Origin: Gamarada debralockiae
Lineage: Eukaryota; Ascomycota; Leotiomycetes; Helotiales; Hyphodiscaceae
Direction: 5' to 3'
DNA length: 64,000 nt
Assembly: GCA_002803225.1 (NCBI GenBank)
Contig: NXFV01000939.1
Coordinates: forward strand, 1 to 64,000
Shown: positions 1 through 11,728 of the stretch, one piece after another
How the letters are laid out: the number at the start of each line of letters is the position of its first letter
Numbering within the stretch: the stretch's first letter is position 1
Translations under genes and position numbers: made by a program
Notes under the pieces: generated by a model
Seen by the model: only the letters and a program-made list of their open reading frames with translations
What the model was told of the DNA's origin: nothing
The model's database searches: none

Positions 1-480
1 AAAGGCAAAGACGAGGAACTGGAAAAAAAAAATCTCCGATACTTCTTCTCGCTCGCCTTGAGACTCACGAGAGTAAATGGCTTCGGGTAGTAGGTGTGGG
101 GCTTGGTGCTGCTGAGCCAGCAGAGAAGGGAGCCCCTAGTATGTCGCATGGTCTCCTCACAGCGATCTAGCATCCGGCTCGCTACAATGATGAGGCAGGA
201 GAGCTTCCGCTCAGCTTCTTGCAGGCTAAAGATATCAGGGTGGTGATCACTAGATCCGGGCCTAGGAAGTGGTCGGGCGCTGTTCTTGTAAGGCATAGCG
301 GACAGGTTGAGAACAATGTCGCGGCGTATCCCGTCATATGTTGTAGCCCATCTCGTGCGTTCCATCCGCGGGTGAGATGCCACGAGGATCTGAGATCTTG
401 TGTCCTGACGACGTGTGTTGTCCCGTCCTTACAGCTCCAACCGCTTATGCTCTCTCTCGTATGTCGACTGAAGATGATCG
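1..480 (-). pseudogene. DUF3505/OrsD-like C2H2 protein fragment, decayed
   Basis: Reading leftwards from about 408, one minus-strand frame stays open to the window edge for more than 120 codons. It includes WATTYDGIRRDIVLNLSAMP, a CEETMRHTRGSLLCWL stretch and PKPFTLVSLKASEKKYRRF. I recall this wording from fungal DUF3505/OrsD-like C2H2 proteins that often sit in repeat-rich DNA; this is recognition from memory, not a search. Upstream the same frame meets a TAA near 443 unless spliced, and neighbouring frames carry more plausible sequence around 450-600. At 23-32 a run of ten A (T10 on the coding strand) breaks the frame: shifting by one base gives the expected FQFLVFAF continuation. It is therefore either a pseudogene or a homopolymer error. 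The gene is cut by the window edge. Confidence 0.45.
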
Positions 481-599
481 TGGAAAGTGCAGTCTGCAGT
501 TGGACGAACCAGACTGCCATTCTTCTTCGCGACCAGTACTGCTGGTCGGCTCTATGGGCGCGGAAGGTCTAGGTCTGCAAGAAGACATCGTTATAGCAC

Positions 600-1149
600 G
601 CGTCAATCTCCTCGCGCCACACCCTGGCTGCGAAAGGCACATTAGATTATATCTCGTTATTGAACATAGTTTGACCTTGCGATTGGAAAGCGACCTTCCC
701 TGAACGCAAAAACTGTCCGCATTTTGGCTACATTCCACTCTCGAAGAACCCTTGGTATTCCTCCGTTGCACCAGATATAGCTTCGTTCATATACGAAAGA
801 CGCACTCGGAATCCACTTTCAGGTATAGTGCTATAAAACTGGAAGGGCTTTGTTAGATCACCTGTCCAGTGGCAACCCTCGAAGAATTTCTCACTGTCGT
901 AAACGACAGTGATCGAGCTTTCGACAGCGAAGAGGCGTTACAGCAGCACCTGCGGGACTCTCGCATTCACCAACAGGATATAGAAACCCCTTTGGATGTC
1001 TTTTTCCGCTCTTTCCCCGTTTGATTATGACCCTTCTCTCCCACCAGCTATTTCGTATGCCAACTTGCGGAAACACGAAGGATGGCGCCGTGGCACTGCC
1101 GCGTCAGACGATGCGTGGAACAGATACCAAGACGCGCTGCAAAGCGAAC
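600..1149. other. No supportable gene
   Basis: Only short overlapping open frames occur here, with no conserved motif. It lies between the left-edge fragment and the 3' end of the beta-lactamase-like gene and probably holds the terminator of the latter. Confidence 0.5.
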
Positions 1150-2960
1150 TCACGAATCCCCAATCCTATCCCACCAGATGAATTCCCCTTTCATCGCCGG
1201 CTCCATCAAGATCCCGACGCTCTGGGCATGTCCATCCGGCCCCAACCTGAATTCCGCCATGGAAATTCCCGGCATTCCGTAAAACTCCAATCCAAGGGCC
1301 CAGAAATCCCCGGACACATGCATGAGTTCGATAGGAGAATAACTCTTCGATCCCTCCTCGAAGAAAGATGTTATACACAACTTGGCAGGTTTCGTGTGGT
1401 TACTCAACGGAGGCAGCAAGTCACCGGCGCAGTGATGGTCACTATCAGTGATATTCAGTAGCGGGTATGCGGGATGCGTATACAACCCCGTAAAGGCGGC
1501 CAGCTCGGCGGGTGGAGGTAGTGGAAGATCTGGGATTGTCGGATACATTCGCTGAAGATTCTCTCTTGTGAAAGTAGAATTTATAATTCGCAAAAGCCGA
1601 TCGGCTAAAGGTACCAAGTCTACCCGCTCCTTGTCTGGAACCTGCAGGAGGTCATCGATGAGACCGTACGCCAGAGCCAGATTTGCCATGGTCCCCGACA
1701 TCTCGTTGTTGGAGAACAGGACCAGTCCGAATTTGCGACGAGGGAGGTAAAATACTGCGGTGGCGTAGCCGGGCTGGGCGCCGCCGTGGTTGATAAGCAG
1801 TTCGCCATGGTAGGACCTGATGTCCCAGCCGAAGCCGTACGTGATCGGTATGGTCGGTGCGGAATCTGGTCCGAGGGCGAGGATGTTGACGATGGAATGA
1901 GCTCTGACGAGCTGTGCGTGGCTCGCAGGAGAAATCGGTGGAGCGCGGTCAATCATTGCGCGCAGCCACTTGGCGTAGTCGGTCGCGGACGAGACGATAT
2001 TTCCGGCACCGCGGGACACGGCCCAGTCGTAGTCTCCCACATCGACGGAGTTACCAACTCGATCAGTGTAGTAGCCCCTAGAAATTTCGACCGGGGGGCG
2101 GGCGGCACAAGCCTCAGTGAAAGAGATGAATGTTTCGTTCATGCCGAGAGGTGCCCAAATGCGTTCTCGAAAAAAGTCCCCGAGTGTCTTTCCCGTTACG
2201 CTCTCGATGAGATGCCCCATGGTAATAAACATCAAATTGCAATACTGGAACTCTGTCCGGATAGGCTCCGTGAGCTGCAAATGGCGCAACTTACGCACCA
2301 CGTCGCGCGGCGACGTCGTGTTGTACACCCACATGAAGTCATGGCGCGGCAAACCGGAGCGATGCGAAAGCGCATCCTCGATCGTGACGTGCGTCGTGTA
2401 CCAGTCATCGGAGAGCACAAAGTCATCTGGGATGACGCTGTGCACGGGGGTATTCCATCGGATGTGTGGGAATTCCTCTTTGTTGTCTACGAGGAACGAG
2501 ACACCAGCAGCGGTGAAGGCTTTGGTTGTGCTTCCCACAGCAAAGTGCGTGTGCTCCGTCACCGATTCATTGGTGGAGATGTCAGAGACTCCGAAGCCCT
2601 AGATTTAATAAAACGGTGGCATCAGAATCAACGGCTTCTATAGACTGAAATAGATATGAGAAAGGAAAAGATTACTCTTAAAAAGGTATCATTCCCGTCC
2701 ACCACCGCTATCGACAATCCCGGAACATTGAAATGATCCAAAAGCCATTTTACTCTTTTCTCAAATTTATCATCAAGGGGATTCTGTGCTGAAGTTGTTG
2801 AATGCTGAATGTTGTCGAAGGCAAGAGGCTGTTGATGTTGATACTGCTGCTGAGGCTGAGGCTGAGGCTGAAGCTCAGACGAGAAAGATGGATCTGGAGG
2901 AACCATTGACGGGTACTGCCAGGGCACGAGAAGGGGAAACGGAAGGAACGAAAAATGCAT
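1150..2960 (-). CDS. Class-C beta-lactamase-fold serine hydrolase, secreted or vesicular
   Basis: Two exons, 2676-2960 and 1150-2598, joined over a 77 bp phase-0 intron (2599-2675, donor GTAATC), give 577 aa. The join restores the family wording TFLR-GFGVSD. The serine beta-lactamase/PBP-like signature is present: SxxK as S118-T-T-K121, YxN as Y214-C-N216, and an INHGGAQPG motif near residue 365 in the place of KTG. The first 20 residues are hydrophobic and signal-like, followed by a Pro/Gln-rich linker encoded by repeated GAGGCT-type units near 2846-2876. Fungal relatives are usually esterases, peptidases or transesterases of secondary metabolism (LovD-type fold), so the substrate is not predictable. 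The C-terminal 130 residues form a lipocalin-like extension common in this group. No biosynthetic cluster surrounds it. The start at 2960 is the first ATG of the open frame. Confidence 0.85.
2846..2876. repeat. Short GCTGAG microsatellite within coding exon
   Basis: Repeated (GAGGCT)n-type units encode the Gln/Pro-rich linker of the beta-lactamase-like protein. The repeat lies in frame and is likely length-variable. Confidence 0.6.
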
Positions 2961-3569
2961 CTTTTATTACTGATATGGCGCTTTTGTTATGAATGTCGAT
3001 TGATGTAAAGGATCCAGCTATTATTATTGTGATGCCTTACTGATATACTTGGGAAGAATACGGAGCTATGCTTCTGGGAGATTACTCGTAAGCGGATAGA
3101 AAGTAATCCCGCGTCGGCACGTGAGGCGGAAGCACTCACCCGCGCTCCCAGCGATCTTCGGTAGTTTGTGGGGTACATAGTCGTATCTTGTCTTTGCCAG
3201 TAGATAAAAGTGTTTTCTTCTTGACTGGATTGTGATTCATTACCAAGTTATTGACCTGGACATATAGTCGTTGTTGTTGTTGTTGTATTTCATTTACCCT
3301 GACCCCTCCCTAAACCAAATCAATGGCTGCCTTGAGCTCTGTGATATTCAAGAAATATCTCAACGTAGACCCAAACGCTTCTGTAAACTGGTATATACTC
3401 AGACAATTTCGACAAGACAGCCAAGCATCCTCAAGGCTTCCCCACTTTGTTATTTTTCTTCACCATGTCTTCAACCTGTTTTGAGACTTATCTTCGGATC
3501 TGGCGACCCATAGCAGATCCATCAGCAAAGAGTCACTTCACAGCCCGGCCACATAGAGAGCAAGGTCAG
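2961..3569. other. Upstream/intergenic sequence with TTG microsatellite
   Basis: This is the 5' region of the beta-lactamase-like gene. A (TTG)6-type run lies at about 3270-3287. No gene is visible. Confidence 0.5.
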
Positions 3570-3870
3570 GAGGGTCATCATGTTGGGTTGAGCGGATCCA
3601 GTTATACTTCTCTTTGCTATACCGCAGAACTACAAGGCATCAACTCAGCCCTTCAGATCGCAGACGACGATGCAAAAGAAGGGAATAAGAGAGACAAGTT
3701 AGTCATCTTCACGGACAATCAAGCAGCTATCAGGGCTTTCCAGACACCAAATGGTAGATAAGGTGCATATATATCATTGATAGACAAGCTACAAAGAGAC
3801 CGGAGGACACAAATCGAGATAAGATGGGTTCCAGCCCACATAGGTATTTAGGAGAATGATCCAACGATTC
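3570..3870 (+). pseudogene. RNase H domain relic of a Tad1-type LINE retrotransposon
   Basis: One frame reads CYTAELQGINSALQIA, then LVIFTDNQAAIRAF, and after a stop QIEIRWVPAHIGI. These are the fungal non-LTR (Tad/CgT1-like) RNase H blocks, including the catalytic Glu of the AELQGI block and the Asp of TDNQAA. In-frame stops at 3759-3761 and about 3847 interrupt the frame, and the last catalytic Asp region is lost after PAHIGI. No reverse transcriptase remains upstream. The element is therefore a short, dead 3' remnant. Confidence 0.75.
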
Positions 3871-6230
3871 CTTAAAACTCATACCCTCTCTTACTCTTAT
3901 GGCTCGTCTCTATTCGAAAAAGCTATCCAAGACCGCCGAATAGCTCACTAAGTCCAGGTCCAACTATCCCACGACAAAAAAGGATCTTGGCAAACTCAGT
4001 CTATGGTTGTGCGGTACTGGAGACGGGAAAGTTTTCGAACGTCACGCTCGAATCGTCACGTCCTTTGCCTGCCATTGGAATCACTGCCGTTTATATTAGC
4101 ACGACTCTCTTGCCCATTTACAAGGACTCACCAGCCTCTCGGTCGCCCGCTAATGTAGCTGTGTCTTCTGAGTCGTTATCAGATGCTATTGTGCACGCCT
4201 TCATCGCTCTCCTCCATGTCCTGATGTCCCGTTTCAACTTCTCTACCCATACTTTCGCCTCCGCTAACTCCTCTTCCATCATGTATAAGTGCTGACTGTC
4301 TAATATTCCTTTTCTAGATGGCAGCACCCGCAAGGCATTTGGTGGATAGAGATCATCATCTTCCGAATTGGAGTATCTGAGGGCAATACCCCATACGGCT
4401 TTCTGGCTGCTGCCGCCTTGACAAAGAGCTGCTGCCCACAGAGCTGTAGATCCTGGTCCAGCTGAGTGCCGGGTACGTCTGGGACTCTTCGAAGATGGCA
4501 TGCTGGAAAATTGTTCTTGCGGGCCGGGTGGGTGATGGCAAAGTGCTGAGGCGTTAGCTTTGGTCGACAAACCGGAGAGGACAGCAGAGGACAGAGGGTT
4601 TTTGTTATACTTAACATCGATCGGGCAGCCTGCTCTGGAGCAATACACCATGGAATAGGCGGCATCGTGCAGGCATGTGATCGGTTATAGGGGCATTCTT
4701 TCGTCTGGTGATTGGTGACTAAACCTTTCCCTGTCCCCAATTTCCGTAGGGCCTGCTGCCCGTTACTTCCAATCATGTTATTAATTAAGCTCCCCTGAAA
4801 AACCCCCCTAGTTAGATCAGATCTGCCTTTTAGGAGCTGGGGTAGCCCAAGTCACCTTCTGTAGTCCCTCGACTACTTCTTCAAGTTTAGTTGTAGACGA
4901 GACTGCAAATACGATTCTCTTGCTCGGTTTAAAGTTACACTTGATCACTGCGCCTAACCCTTTATAAGAGTGCAGATACATACTTTCGAGGTCATATAAG
5001 GTTGTCAATAAACTATGTAGGTCGGTGGGCATTATTCCCCACAACGCATTGTTAATCTGGTGCAGCTAAGACGTGCATACGAATAAAAATGCCCTTCAAG
5101 GTAAACCAAGCCTGCCTCGTGGTCCTGGTCAGAAGAGCATTAAGGGACTGGTATTTATACTACCCTCACATCCACCAAGTACCCAAAAACGCTCTCACTT
5201 CTTATATCTTTAAATTCCTTCGCTATAAGTTCAAACCCCAAAGCTTCTAAGAAGCCTTTCTCGGCACTAAGCCAGGACTCAGACGATGACAGCACTGGCG
5301 ACACTATTGTAGTAGATCATACTTTAGTCTTAGACATACCTGATCCATCTCCTAGAGAAATGGAACTACTTCCTCTGGACCAGGACCACGATTAATTATG
5401 CGAATTGCTTCACGCCACCAACGCATTCTGATACGCAGGGGACCTCAAAAGCGGTTAAGTGTCCAATATTCAAGTTCCGTCTTCCTTTGACCATACACAG
5501 GACGTTAAAAGAATAAGTCAATCAATCAGTTATTTAGTTTCGTCTTTTCGAGGAGCTGCAAATGAAGTGTTAATAACTCGTGCTCTAAAATTACGAATAT
5601 ACCGTCAACCCTGGGCAAATTTATTCTTAAGGATTCAGGCTTTACTTGTGCCTCGCTCTGTGTTGCTGCGCCGCTGCCAGACAAAGCATGATACTGACCA
5701 GTGTAAGCATCCGTACTTCGTAGGCTCTCAGACCAGGTTTCCAGGCCTTGTGGTTGTGGACCTAGAGTCAGCTTGTTCTTCTGCTCAGTCCTATCCTAGC
5801 CCTTTCGTGGCCAATACACACCCCTGTACCAAGTGGCTCGGCCGGTGTTTTGAATATCGATTTGCCAAATAACAACAAATTCATGCACCGTAGCGATTAA
5901 AAAAAATCCGCATATATGAGGGAGATGCATGGACCACCAGTAGCCCCATGGTGCACCGCGACGCGACCTAATTGAGAGGCAGCGGAGGCTGTTTCCAGCT
6001 CTTATTGCCCAAGAACCGTCCAGGCTCATTCATCCGCACAGCCACACAATGCATGGCATGTCGCCCGAATAATTGGTGGACTTTACCCGCGCGGCTTTCT
6101 GCTGGCCACCTAGCAGAATCAATCACGCGAACAACCAATCATCAAAAGAAGTACAACTAGGCTCAACGGCCTGAGAATACTTCGCCTCGGTGCTGCCTGC
6201 TGCCATACAGGACTCTTGAAGAGCATTCCC
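3871..6230. mobile_element. Repeat graveyard: decayed coding-like fragments
   Basis: The stretch contains several disconnected open fragments without starts. One is a minus-strand piece at 4118-4651 with a charged helical tail (MEEELAEAKVWVEKLKRD). Another is a minus-strand piece at 4817-5044 (MPTDLHSLLTTLYDLESMY). A third is a plus-strand acidic tail ending near 5396 (SQDSDDDSTGDTIVVDH). Stops and frame changes separate them. Their position next to the LINE RNase H relic suggests old transposon or gag-like debris, but I cannot assign a family. No terminal repeats or target-site duplications were recognised. Confidence 0.4.
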
Positions 6231-6298
6231 ATCTGGATATGCAACACGAAACTTGTTCAACCTGTTTGCACCACGTTCGTCTTCTTCTGTCTATAAAC

Positions 6299-7623
6299 AT
6301 GGTGAATCGCCCACTTCATCGCGATAATTATACCGTGGGAGTGCTGTGTGCGCTGCCCATCGAGCGTGCGGCCGTTGAGCTTATGCTCGACGAAGAGCAC
6401 AAGGAGAAGCTAGAACAGGATTCTGGCGACACCAACGTGTACACGTTTGGTCGAATGGACGGACACAATGTCGTTATCGCTTCTCTGCCAGCAGGCCAAG
6501 CTGGAACAAATGCTGCGGCTGTAGTTGCAAACCAGATGCAACGATCGTTTCCGTCAGTTCGTCTCGGCCTAATGGTTGGTATTGGCGGGGGAGTCCCTAG
6601 TGGAGATACAGATATACGACTTGGAGATGTTGTAGTCAGTCAGCCGGATAAAGGACATGGAGGAGTTGTGCAATATGACTTTGGCAAGGCTATTCCTGGT
6701 GGATTCCAGCGGAGGGGTTTCCTAAATACACCACCAACTATCCTGCTAAATGCCTTGACGAAGGTAAAGGCCAATCATTACAAACATAACGGAGGTGATC
6801 TACAGCGATATCTTTCTAGACTTAAGGCGAACGAGCTTTTTATCCGCGATACCGCGGGCGAAGATGTCTTGTATGAAGCTGGCTATATCCATGCGGGAGG
6901 AATGTCGTGCGCGTCATGCAGTCAAGACAAAAAGGTGGTTCGACAGCCTCGTAGAAATGGAGAGGTTCTTGTTCATTATGGAACGATAGCTTCAGGAAAT
7001 GCAGTAGTGAAAGACGCAGTCGAGAGGGACAACATTAGTTCGGAATTTGGAGGCGTACTTTGCTTCGAGATGGAGGCGGCGGGCCTGATAAACTCGTTTC
7101 CATGCCTTATTATACGTGGTATCTGCGACTACGCCGACTCGCATAAGAATGATAAATGGCAGCTATATGCGGCTGCCACGGCCGCAGCATTTGCGATGGA
7201 AGTCCTGTCAGTATTACCAGTGACTGAGGTAGAGAAAGAACCTCCCATTAATAATATCGTTGAAGGAGAATATGGTTGGTGCATTCGGCCTATTTAACAT
7301 TCCAATTCACTAACCAGTATCGTTTAACAGGAGTTTTGCAACTCCCCCAAAAGAATGATGTATATGCCCAGCTCGAGAGTCTTGCACAACGGAAAGAAAT
7401 GACTGTTTTGAGGTGGCGGAATTCAATCACGGACCTTCTTAAGCTGCTCGATCTAAAGTCCGAATTTGCTGATCGAAAGCGCCTGGCCAAAGCCCTGGAA
7501 GTGAATATAGCCGCCCCTGGAACCGAGAAACACAACAACGCTCTCCGCATAGCCATGATGAAAGTGCTTGAGGAAAATGGTGGCGAAGTACCGGAAAGAA
7601 TTCGCTTCCTAATGCGAAAGTAG
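6299..7623 (+). CDS. PNP/UDP-phosphorylase-domain protein with C-terminal DUF3597-like module
   Basis: Two exons, 6299-7274 and 7331-7623 (56 bp phase-1 intron, donor GTTGGT, branch CTAAC), give 422 aa. Residues 10-300 form the nucleoside-phosphorylase fold seen at the N terminus of fungal NLR-like proteins: YTVGVLCALPIERAA start, MVGIGGGVPSG phosphate or sugar loop, CFEMEAAGL ribose site and RGICDYADSHKN with the base-site Asp. Instead of a NACHT or NB-ARC and repeats, the last 90 residues (DVYAQLESLAQ, LRWRNSITDLLKLLDLKS, RKRLAKAL, VLEENGGEVP) match the DUF3597 helical module known mainly from bacteria. An upstream in-frame ATG at 6239 exists, but the family start favours 6299. Eukaryotic immune-like PNP domains have been reported as ATP nucleosidases, so an effector role is possible but inferred. 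Confidence 0.85.
7275..7330 (+). other. Intron joining PNP and DUF3597-like exons
   Basis: GTTGGT donor, CTAAC branch and AACAG acceptor. Phase 1 on both sides creates a Gly codon. The alternative acceptor at 7317 would cause an early stop. This join is the only evidence that the two domains belong to one protein. Confidence 0.75.
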
Positions 7624-7843
7624 TTAGTTGATACACGTTGAGGCAGGACGGAGAGGTTAAACCTGTTCAATTGTTGAGTGAAACAGATAGAAATGACCAG
7701 GATAACTATTTTGTTGGCTCTCCGGAGTAGTAATTAAATAAAACCATGTTGAGGCCTTTGGAAATGCTTAGAAAATCTTTAGGAGGCCTTTTCTTGTCCG
7801 CATTTAGTGACGATAATCCTTATCCTCGGGATTATGATTACCA

Positions 7844-7870
7844 CCCTCTCCCCCCTCTCCCCCCTCTCCC
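7844..7870. repeat. CCCTCTCCC tandem run, three units
   Basis: Three consecutive 9 bp pyrimidine units are visible directly in the sequence. Confidence 0.8.
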
Positions 7871-8249
7871 TGCAGCTCTTCTGTAGCTCGCTCGTCGAAT
7901 TATTCCTCCTCTCCTGCATACTCGTCCTCATGTTGTTGCATCCCTTCTCCCCTATCAGCCCTTCCTTTTGCTGCTTCTTCTCCCACTAGCTCTTCCGCCG
8001 CCTCTGGGGGTTGCTTGCTCCCGAGCCCCCTACTACCGCCTCTAACGTTGGATGGAAAATTACCTCGCGACTAGTCTAGTTGCCACAGGAGATTTCGCTG
8101 CGACTTCGACGGTTGATCTTGGCCTGCGATGGCTCAGGAGAGTAACGAGGGCACGGAGAGACAGGAGTGCTACCCGATAACGACTTCCCGTACTCTCTTA
8201 GAGCTAGCTCCAAGCCATGTTCAAGATCTTTATCCTCACTTGATCCTCC

Positions 8250-8665
8250 ACTATCCCTGTCCAGAGGCTTGGGCGAGCGTAGAAGCCAAGCCCCCCTGCT
8301 CGAGCGGAGGAAATAGATGGAGGTCCTGGTCAACAAAGCGGCCGTCTTCGACATCCCACCATGCTTCATAACTTGACAGATGGACTGGCTTGCTGAGGTC
8401 GAAGGCGGGATCGGCGCCAACGACGACCGAGGCGGAAACGACAGCAGCTTGAGGCTCGGGTTCGGGGATAACTGATTCGTCATCTTCGAGAACAACCGGC
8501 CTCTCTGTGTATGGGACAGGAGACTGCTTGATTATGCAGTGATGGAGAGCCGGGGCGCATGCCTTGAGTGCCCTGGCCACTGCCTGCACCACCACCCACT
8601 CTGGGTTGTTTTGGACCAAGATGGCTTCAACTTGTGTTAGGAGCAGGCACTTTTAGATGCTGGAG
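8250..8665 (-). pseudogene. Degenerate coding-like fragment, unknown
   Basis: A minus-strand frame carries ATG at about 8663, a TAG six codons later, then about 130 open codons (VEAILVQNNPEWVVVQAVAR, followed by an acidic/Pro-Glu stretch). A frameshift near 8250 ends it. Composition looks coding but I recognise no domain. It may be transposon debris or a dead gene. Confidence 0.25.
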
Positions 8666-9101
8666 GTCATCTTCAGAATTCTAGTGTCCTCCCGTCAAGA
8701 TCCCCTTAGTCGAAATCTAAGCGAGAAGCTCGTCGATCGATGGTAAGTCGTCGTCTGTTTCATCGCCGCGGTTGCGAGATGGTTATTGTGGCCTAGGGTG
8801 CACAGAACAGATTAGACAGGCTCATTTCTAGAATTCTCTCTCATCGCACCTTGAGGTCCGACCACGTCATCTTCATGCTGGAATGCAGAGTCATACCCTT
8901 GCTACCAAGTCGCAGCGGCTACAGACCTGGACTGGGCCTTGCGCCCGAGTATTTTATCTTCTTTGCTGTGTAGTGACGCAGGACGCTGCTTGGAAGATGA
9001 TGAGTCGAAGGGGACCGCCAAAACTAGACACGACTCAAATCGACAATCGCCATTATGGAGGAATTGAAAGTGGAGAGGAGGGGAACTAATCAAAAATCTC
9101 G

Positions 9102-9104
<3 letters not shown>

Positions 9105-9132
<28 letters not shown>
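9105..9132. repeat. (AT)14 microsatellite
   Basis: Uninterrupted AT dinucleotide run of about 28 bp, seen directly. Confidence 0.95.
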
Positions 9133-9135
<3 letters not shown>

Positions 9136-9493
9136 GAGGACCTGGCTCTCTAGAAAGCAGGAACTTTAGAGGAATTATATAGAGGCCTGCGAGCACTGAA
9201 GTTGTCAAAGAAATGGAACGCTGGGGGTTGTCGGATTTTTGAGTGCAGCAACAGCCACAGCTGGAGAAGTTGTCTTGCCAAGACTCCACCAATACGCCAC
9301 AAATTTGCTCCTCCATTCCTGGACCAATCTTCAGAACCATTCGGAATTGCTCGATAATGATTGGATAAACTTACAATTCATGACTTCTGTTTTACTTTTC
9401 GACCATTCGAAGGACGGAGTCTATTCCGTCCAAATACGGAAGTCGTTCCTCGCGCTCCATACAGCTACCTTCCATTCATAATTCGTTGTCTTG

Positions 9494-11728
9494 CTACCAA
9501 CTCAGAAACCCCTCATGAAAGGCCAGATCTGCATCAGTCGGCCCTTTTCTTTGAGTGCAATAGGTTTTTGCTCGTCGATTGTACAGGTCCACATTCGCAC
9601 TAGTCAAGAACACCCGGTTACATTCAGGGATATAGTCTTCGTTGCCGCCATTACAGCCCACTTCCACACTTCTTATCCAATTCGAGAGGTTTGCAATAGC
9701 ACCGCTATCCCAAATACCCTCACGGTATGGGTTAGAATATAGTAGATCAATAGCTTTGGCGCGGACACCTTTGTCCCGACATCGAGTTCCAACTAGATAC
9801 AGCGCGGGTAACAGGCCCAGATCAAAGTGATAAAGTCCGCTGTTTTGGGACGACTCGATGAGTTGTGGATAGATATAGGATGAGAGATTGGTAATGGCGC
9901 GGAACTCGGGAAGAAAGACATCAAAGGAGGTTTCATCGCTGAATGTCATGCCAGCTGTACCTATCAGGCTCATTTTGGCATGGATTTGCAAGAGCGAGGC
10001 AATGACAATCGAGTTCTGATCGGTACGTGGAATAGATTTGAACACCTCGGAGGCTGCTTTCATCCACTATAAAAACTCCAGGAGTTAGTAATCACTCACT
10101 CAAGTTGAAAGATCCAGCTCCTGAGGCAAGCTCATGGAACAGTAAAAATTCAGGAAAGGAAATGCCCCATTAATTGGAATGGGAGATGTCAATCGTTCCA
10201 TTCGTGTCAACAACTGGGAATGTCTGCTTGGAACAGTTACAAGGCATCCGTGATATCTTGCAGCTTGATCGCGAACGTTCAGGGCTCTTGTACTCGGCAA
10301 GACGACTCTCATTGGCATTCCCATCGCTTAACGGCATTGAAGGATTGATATATAATCTAATCAATGCGGTCTCCTATTCCCCGAAAACATACCTTGTGAA
10401 TATCCATGATGTACTTTTGACACTCGCTTCGAACCTCTGGTGAGGGGTCTTTCAATGTGCTGAAGGGTACCTCCCCTGACGGGAAATCGGCAGTGTCTGC
10501 CCAGGTGAGAGATTCCCGCTTTCCTCCCAATTCAGCAGATTTCCCAACTAATTGGGCCTTGGCCTTCAAGTGAAAATTCCTTCGTATGATAATCTGCCAG
10601 AAAAAGCGGGCTTCATCTAGGCCTGAGAACTTCAACGGCATCATCTTCAATGCTTCAGTCGCATCGTTAATGATCTGTTGGTGCATGGGAAGGGGTCGGA
10701 CATCCAAGAAGAACAGAACTTGTATATCGAGAGATGTAAAGGCGTTGACAAGTTCTTCCTCCACGAAGTATGATGACCTTGATGATCCGGAGAAACTCAC
10801 ATCGTGTCTGTCATCTCTTTGATGAAAGAGGGTGAGCCCGCTGACAGCGAGCGCACACGCAGGACCTTGCCGGCCTTGTAAAGTCTCGAAGCAAAACGCT
10901 AACAGGCAAGCAATCAAAGCAATCCTCAAGCCATGCTCGCCGCGCGCCGTGGCATCTCTCATGCCCTTCAACGCCTTGTCGTATTGCTTCAGTGCATACT
11001 GATGCTCCAGATTCAAGTTCTGTTTCTTGCAGTCAATTTGACCCGACGACTTTAAAATTCTGGCATCCTTGGAAATCTTCGTGATAGCACCAATGGCAAC
11101 CATAGCATGCCGGATAAAGGGCTCCCGCTCACTGGCTTGGGGAACTAGTCTTTCCCAGAGCGAGCCTTTGAAAGGGCCAGCTATCTGTGTGGCGGTCTCC
11201 TCGCAGAATATGCGAAAATAGCGAAGCTCCCGTTCGGTCTCAAATCTAGCACCAGATATTCCACATCGTGGGATCTGCACCAGGGCCTTTGGCTGGAGAC
11301 GAGGAAGGGGGCGGCGCTCAATTACTGGTGCAACTGCCCCTCCAGGCTGAGGCGGAAAGCCGTCGCATATGACGCCAAATTTTGTGCATCGATGGCAGTG
11401 AGGTCGAGTCTCATCGCATTTGACTCGCCGATGTCTAGAGGTAATTAGCATGGGAGCCAGCTATTACCGTAACTGAAGAATTATTGGATCACCTGCATGT
11501 GAAGCAACCTGTTTTGACCTTTGGCTTACCCATCCTCGTATTTTTGATTCTGGAACCTGACGAATTTACTCCCGGTTTAGTATTTGATCCCTGGGTGTCA
11601 TTCAGGAAGGCGGAGGTCTGGGGCGATTGCTCGTTCGAAGGACTTTGCATTTGGGTCATCGTCTGAACTGGCCATGGTCTCGCTTTATACCGGTGCTGTA
11701 GGCCAGCGACATCCATCTCCATTTCCAT
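9494..11728 (-). CDS. Zn(II)2Cys6 transcription factor
   Basis: Exons 11493-11728, 10393-11434 and 9494-10066 give 616 aa. The first intron (58 bp, phase 2) splits the zinc cluster: exon 1 ends GCFTC and exon 2 begins HRRVKCDETRPHCHRC, giving the Cys6 pattern at about residues 75-103. The second intron is 326 bp, phase 0, joining DIHK to WMKAASEVF (donor GTATGT, acceptor TTTATAG with a CTAAC branch). The C-terminal part resembles the loosely conserved fungal-specific regulatory region (KALKGMRDA, RIALIACLLAFCFE). It is nuclear and DNA-binding by family. It faces away from the SET pseudogene with a 534 bp spacer, so they may once have shared a promoter. No pathway target is evident. Confidence 0.85.
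10067..10392 (-). other. Unusually long (326 bp) intron
   Basis: Phase 0 on both sides, GTATGT donor and TATAG acceptor. Minus-strand frames inside stay open for about 64-74 codons but carry no conserved motif, so a cryptic exon cannot be excluded. Confidence 0.55.

Larger units (their letters stand above)
7624..9493. other. Gap between converging genes, with decayed ORF and microsatellites
   Basis: It contains a CCCTCTCCC tandem run (about 7844-7870), a degenerate minus-strand coding-like stretch (8250-8665) and an AT microsatellite. Otherwise no gene is supportable. Confidence 0.5.

Noticed and set aside
1786..2643. 285-codon plus-strand open frame
   Set aside because: It is antisense to the beta-lactamase-like exon, whose motifs and splice site are clear.
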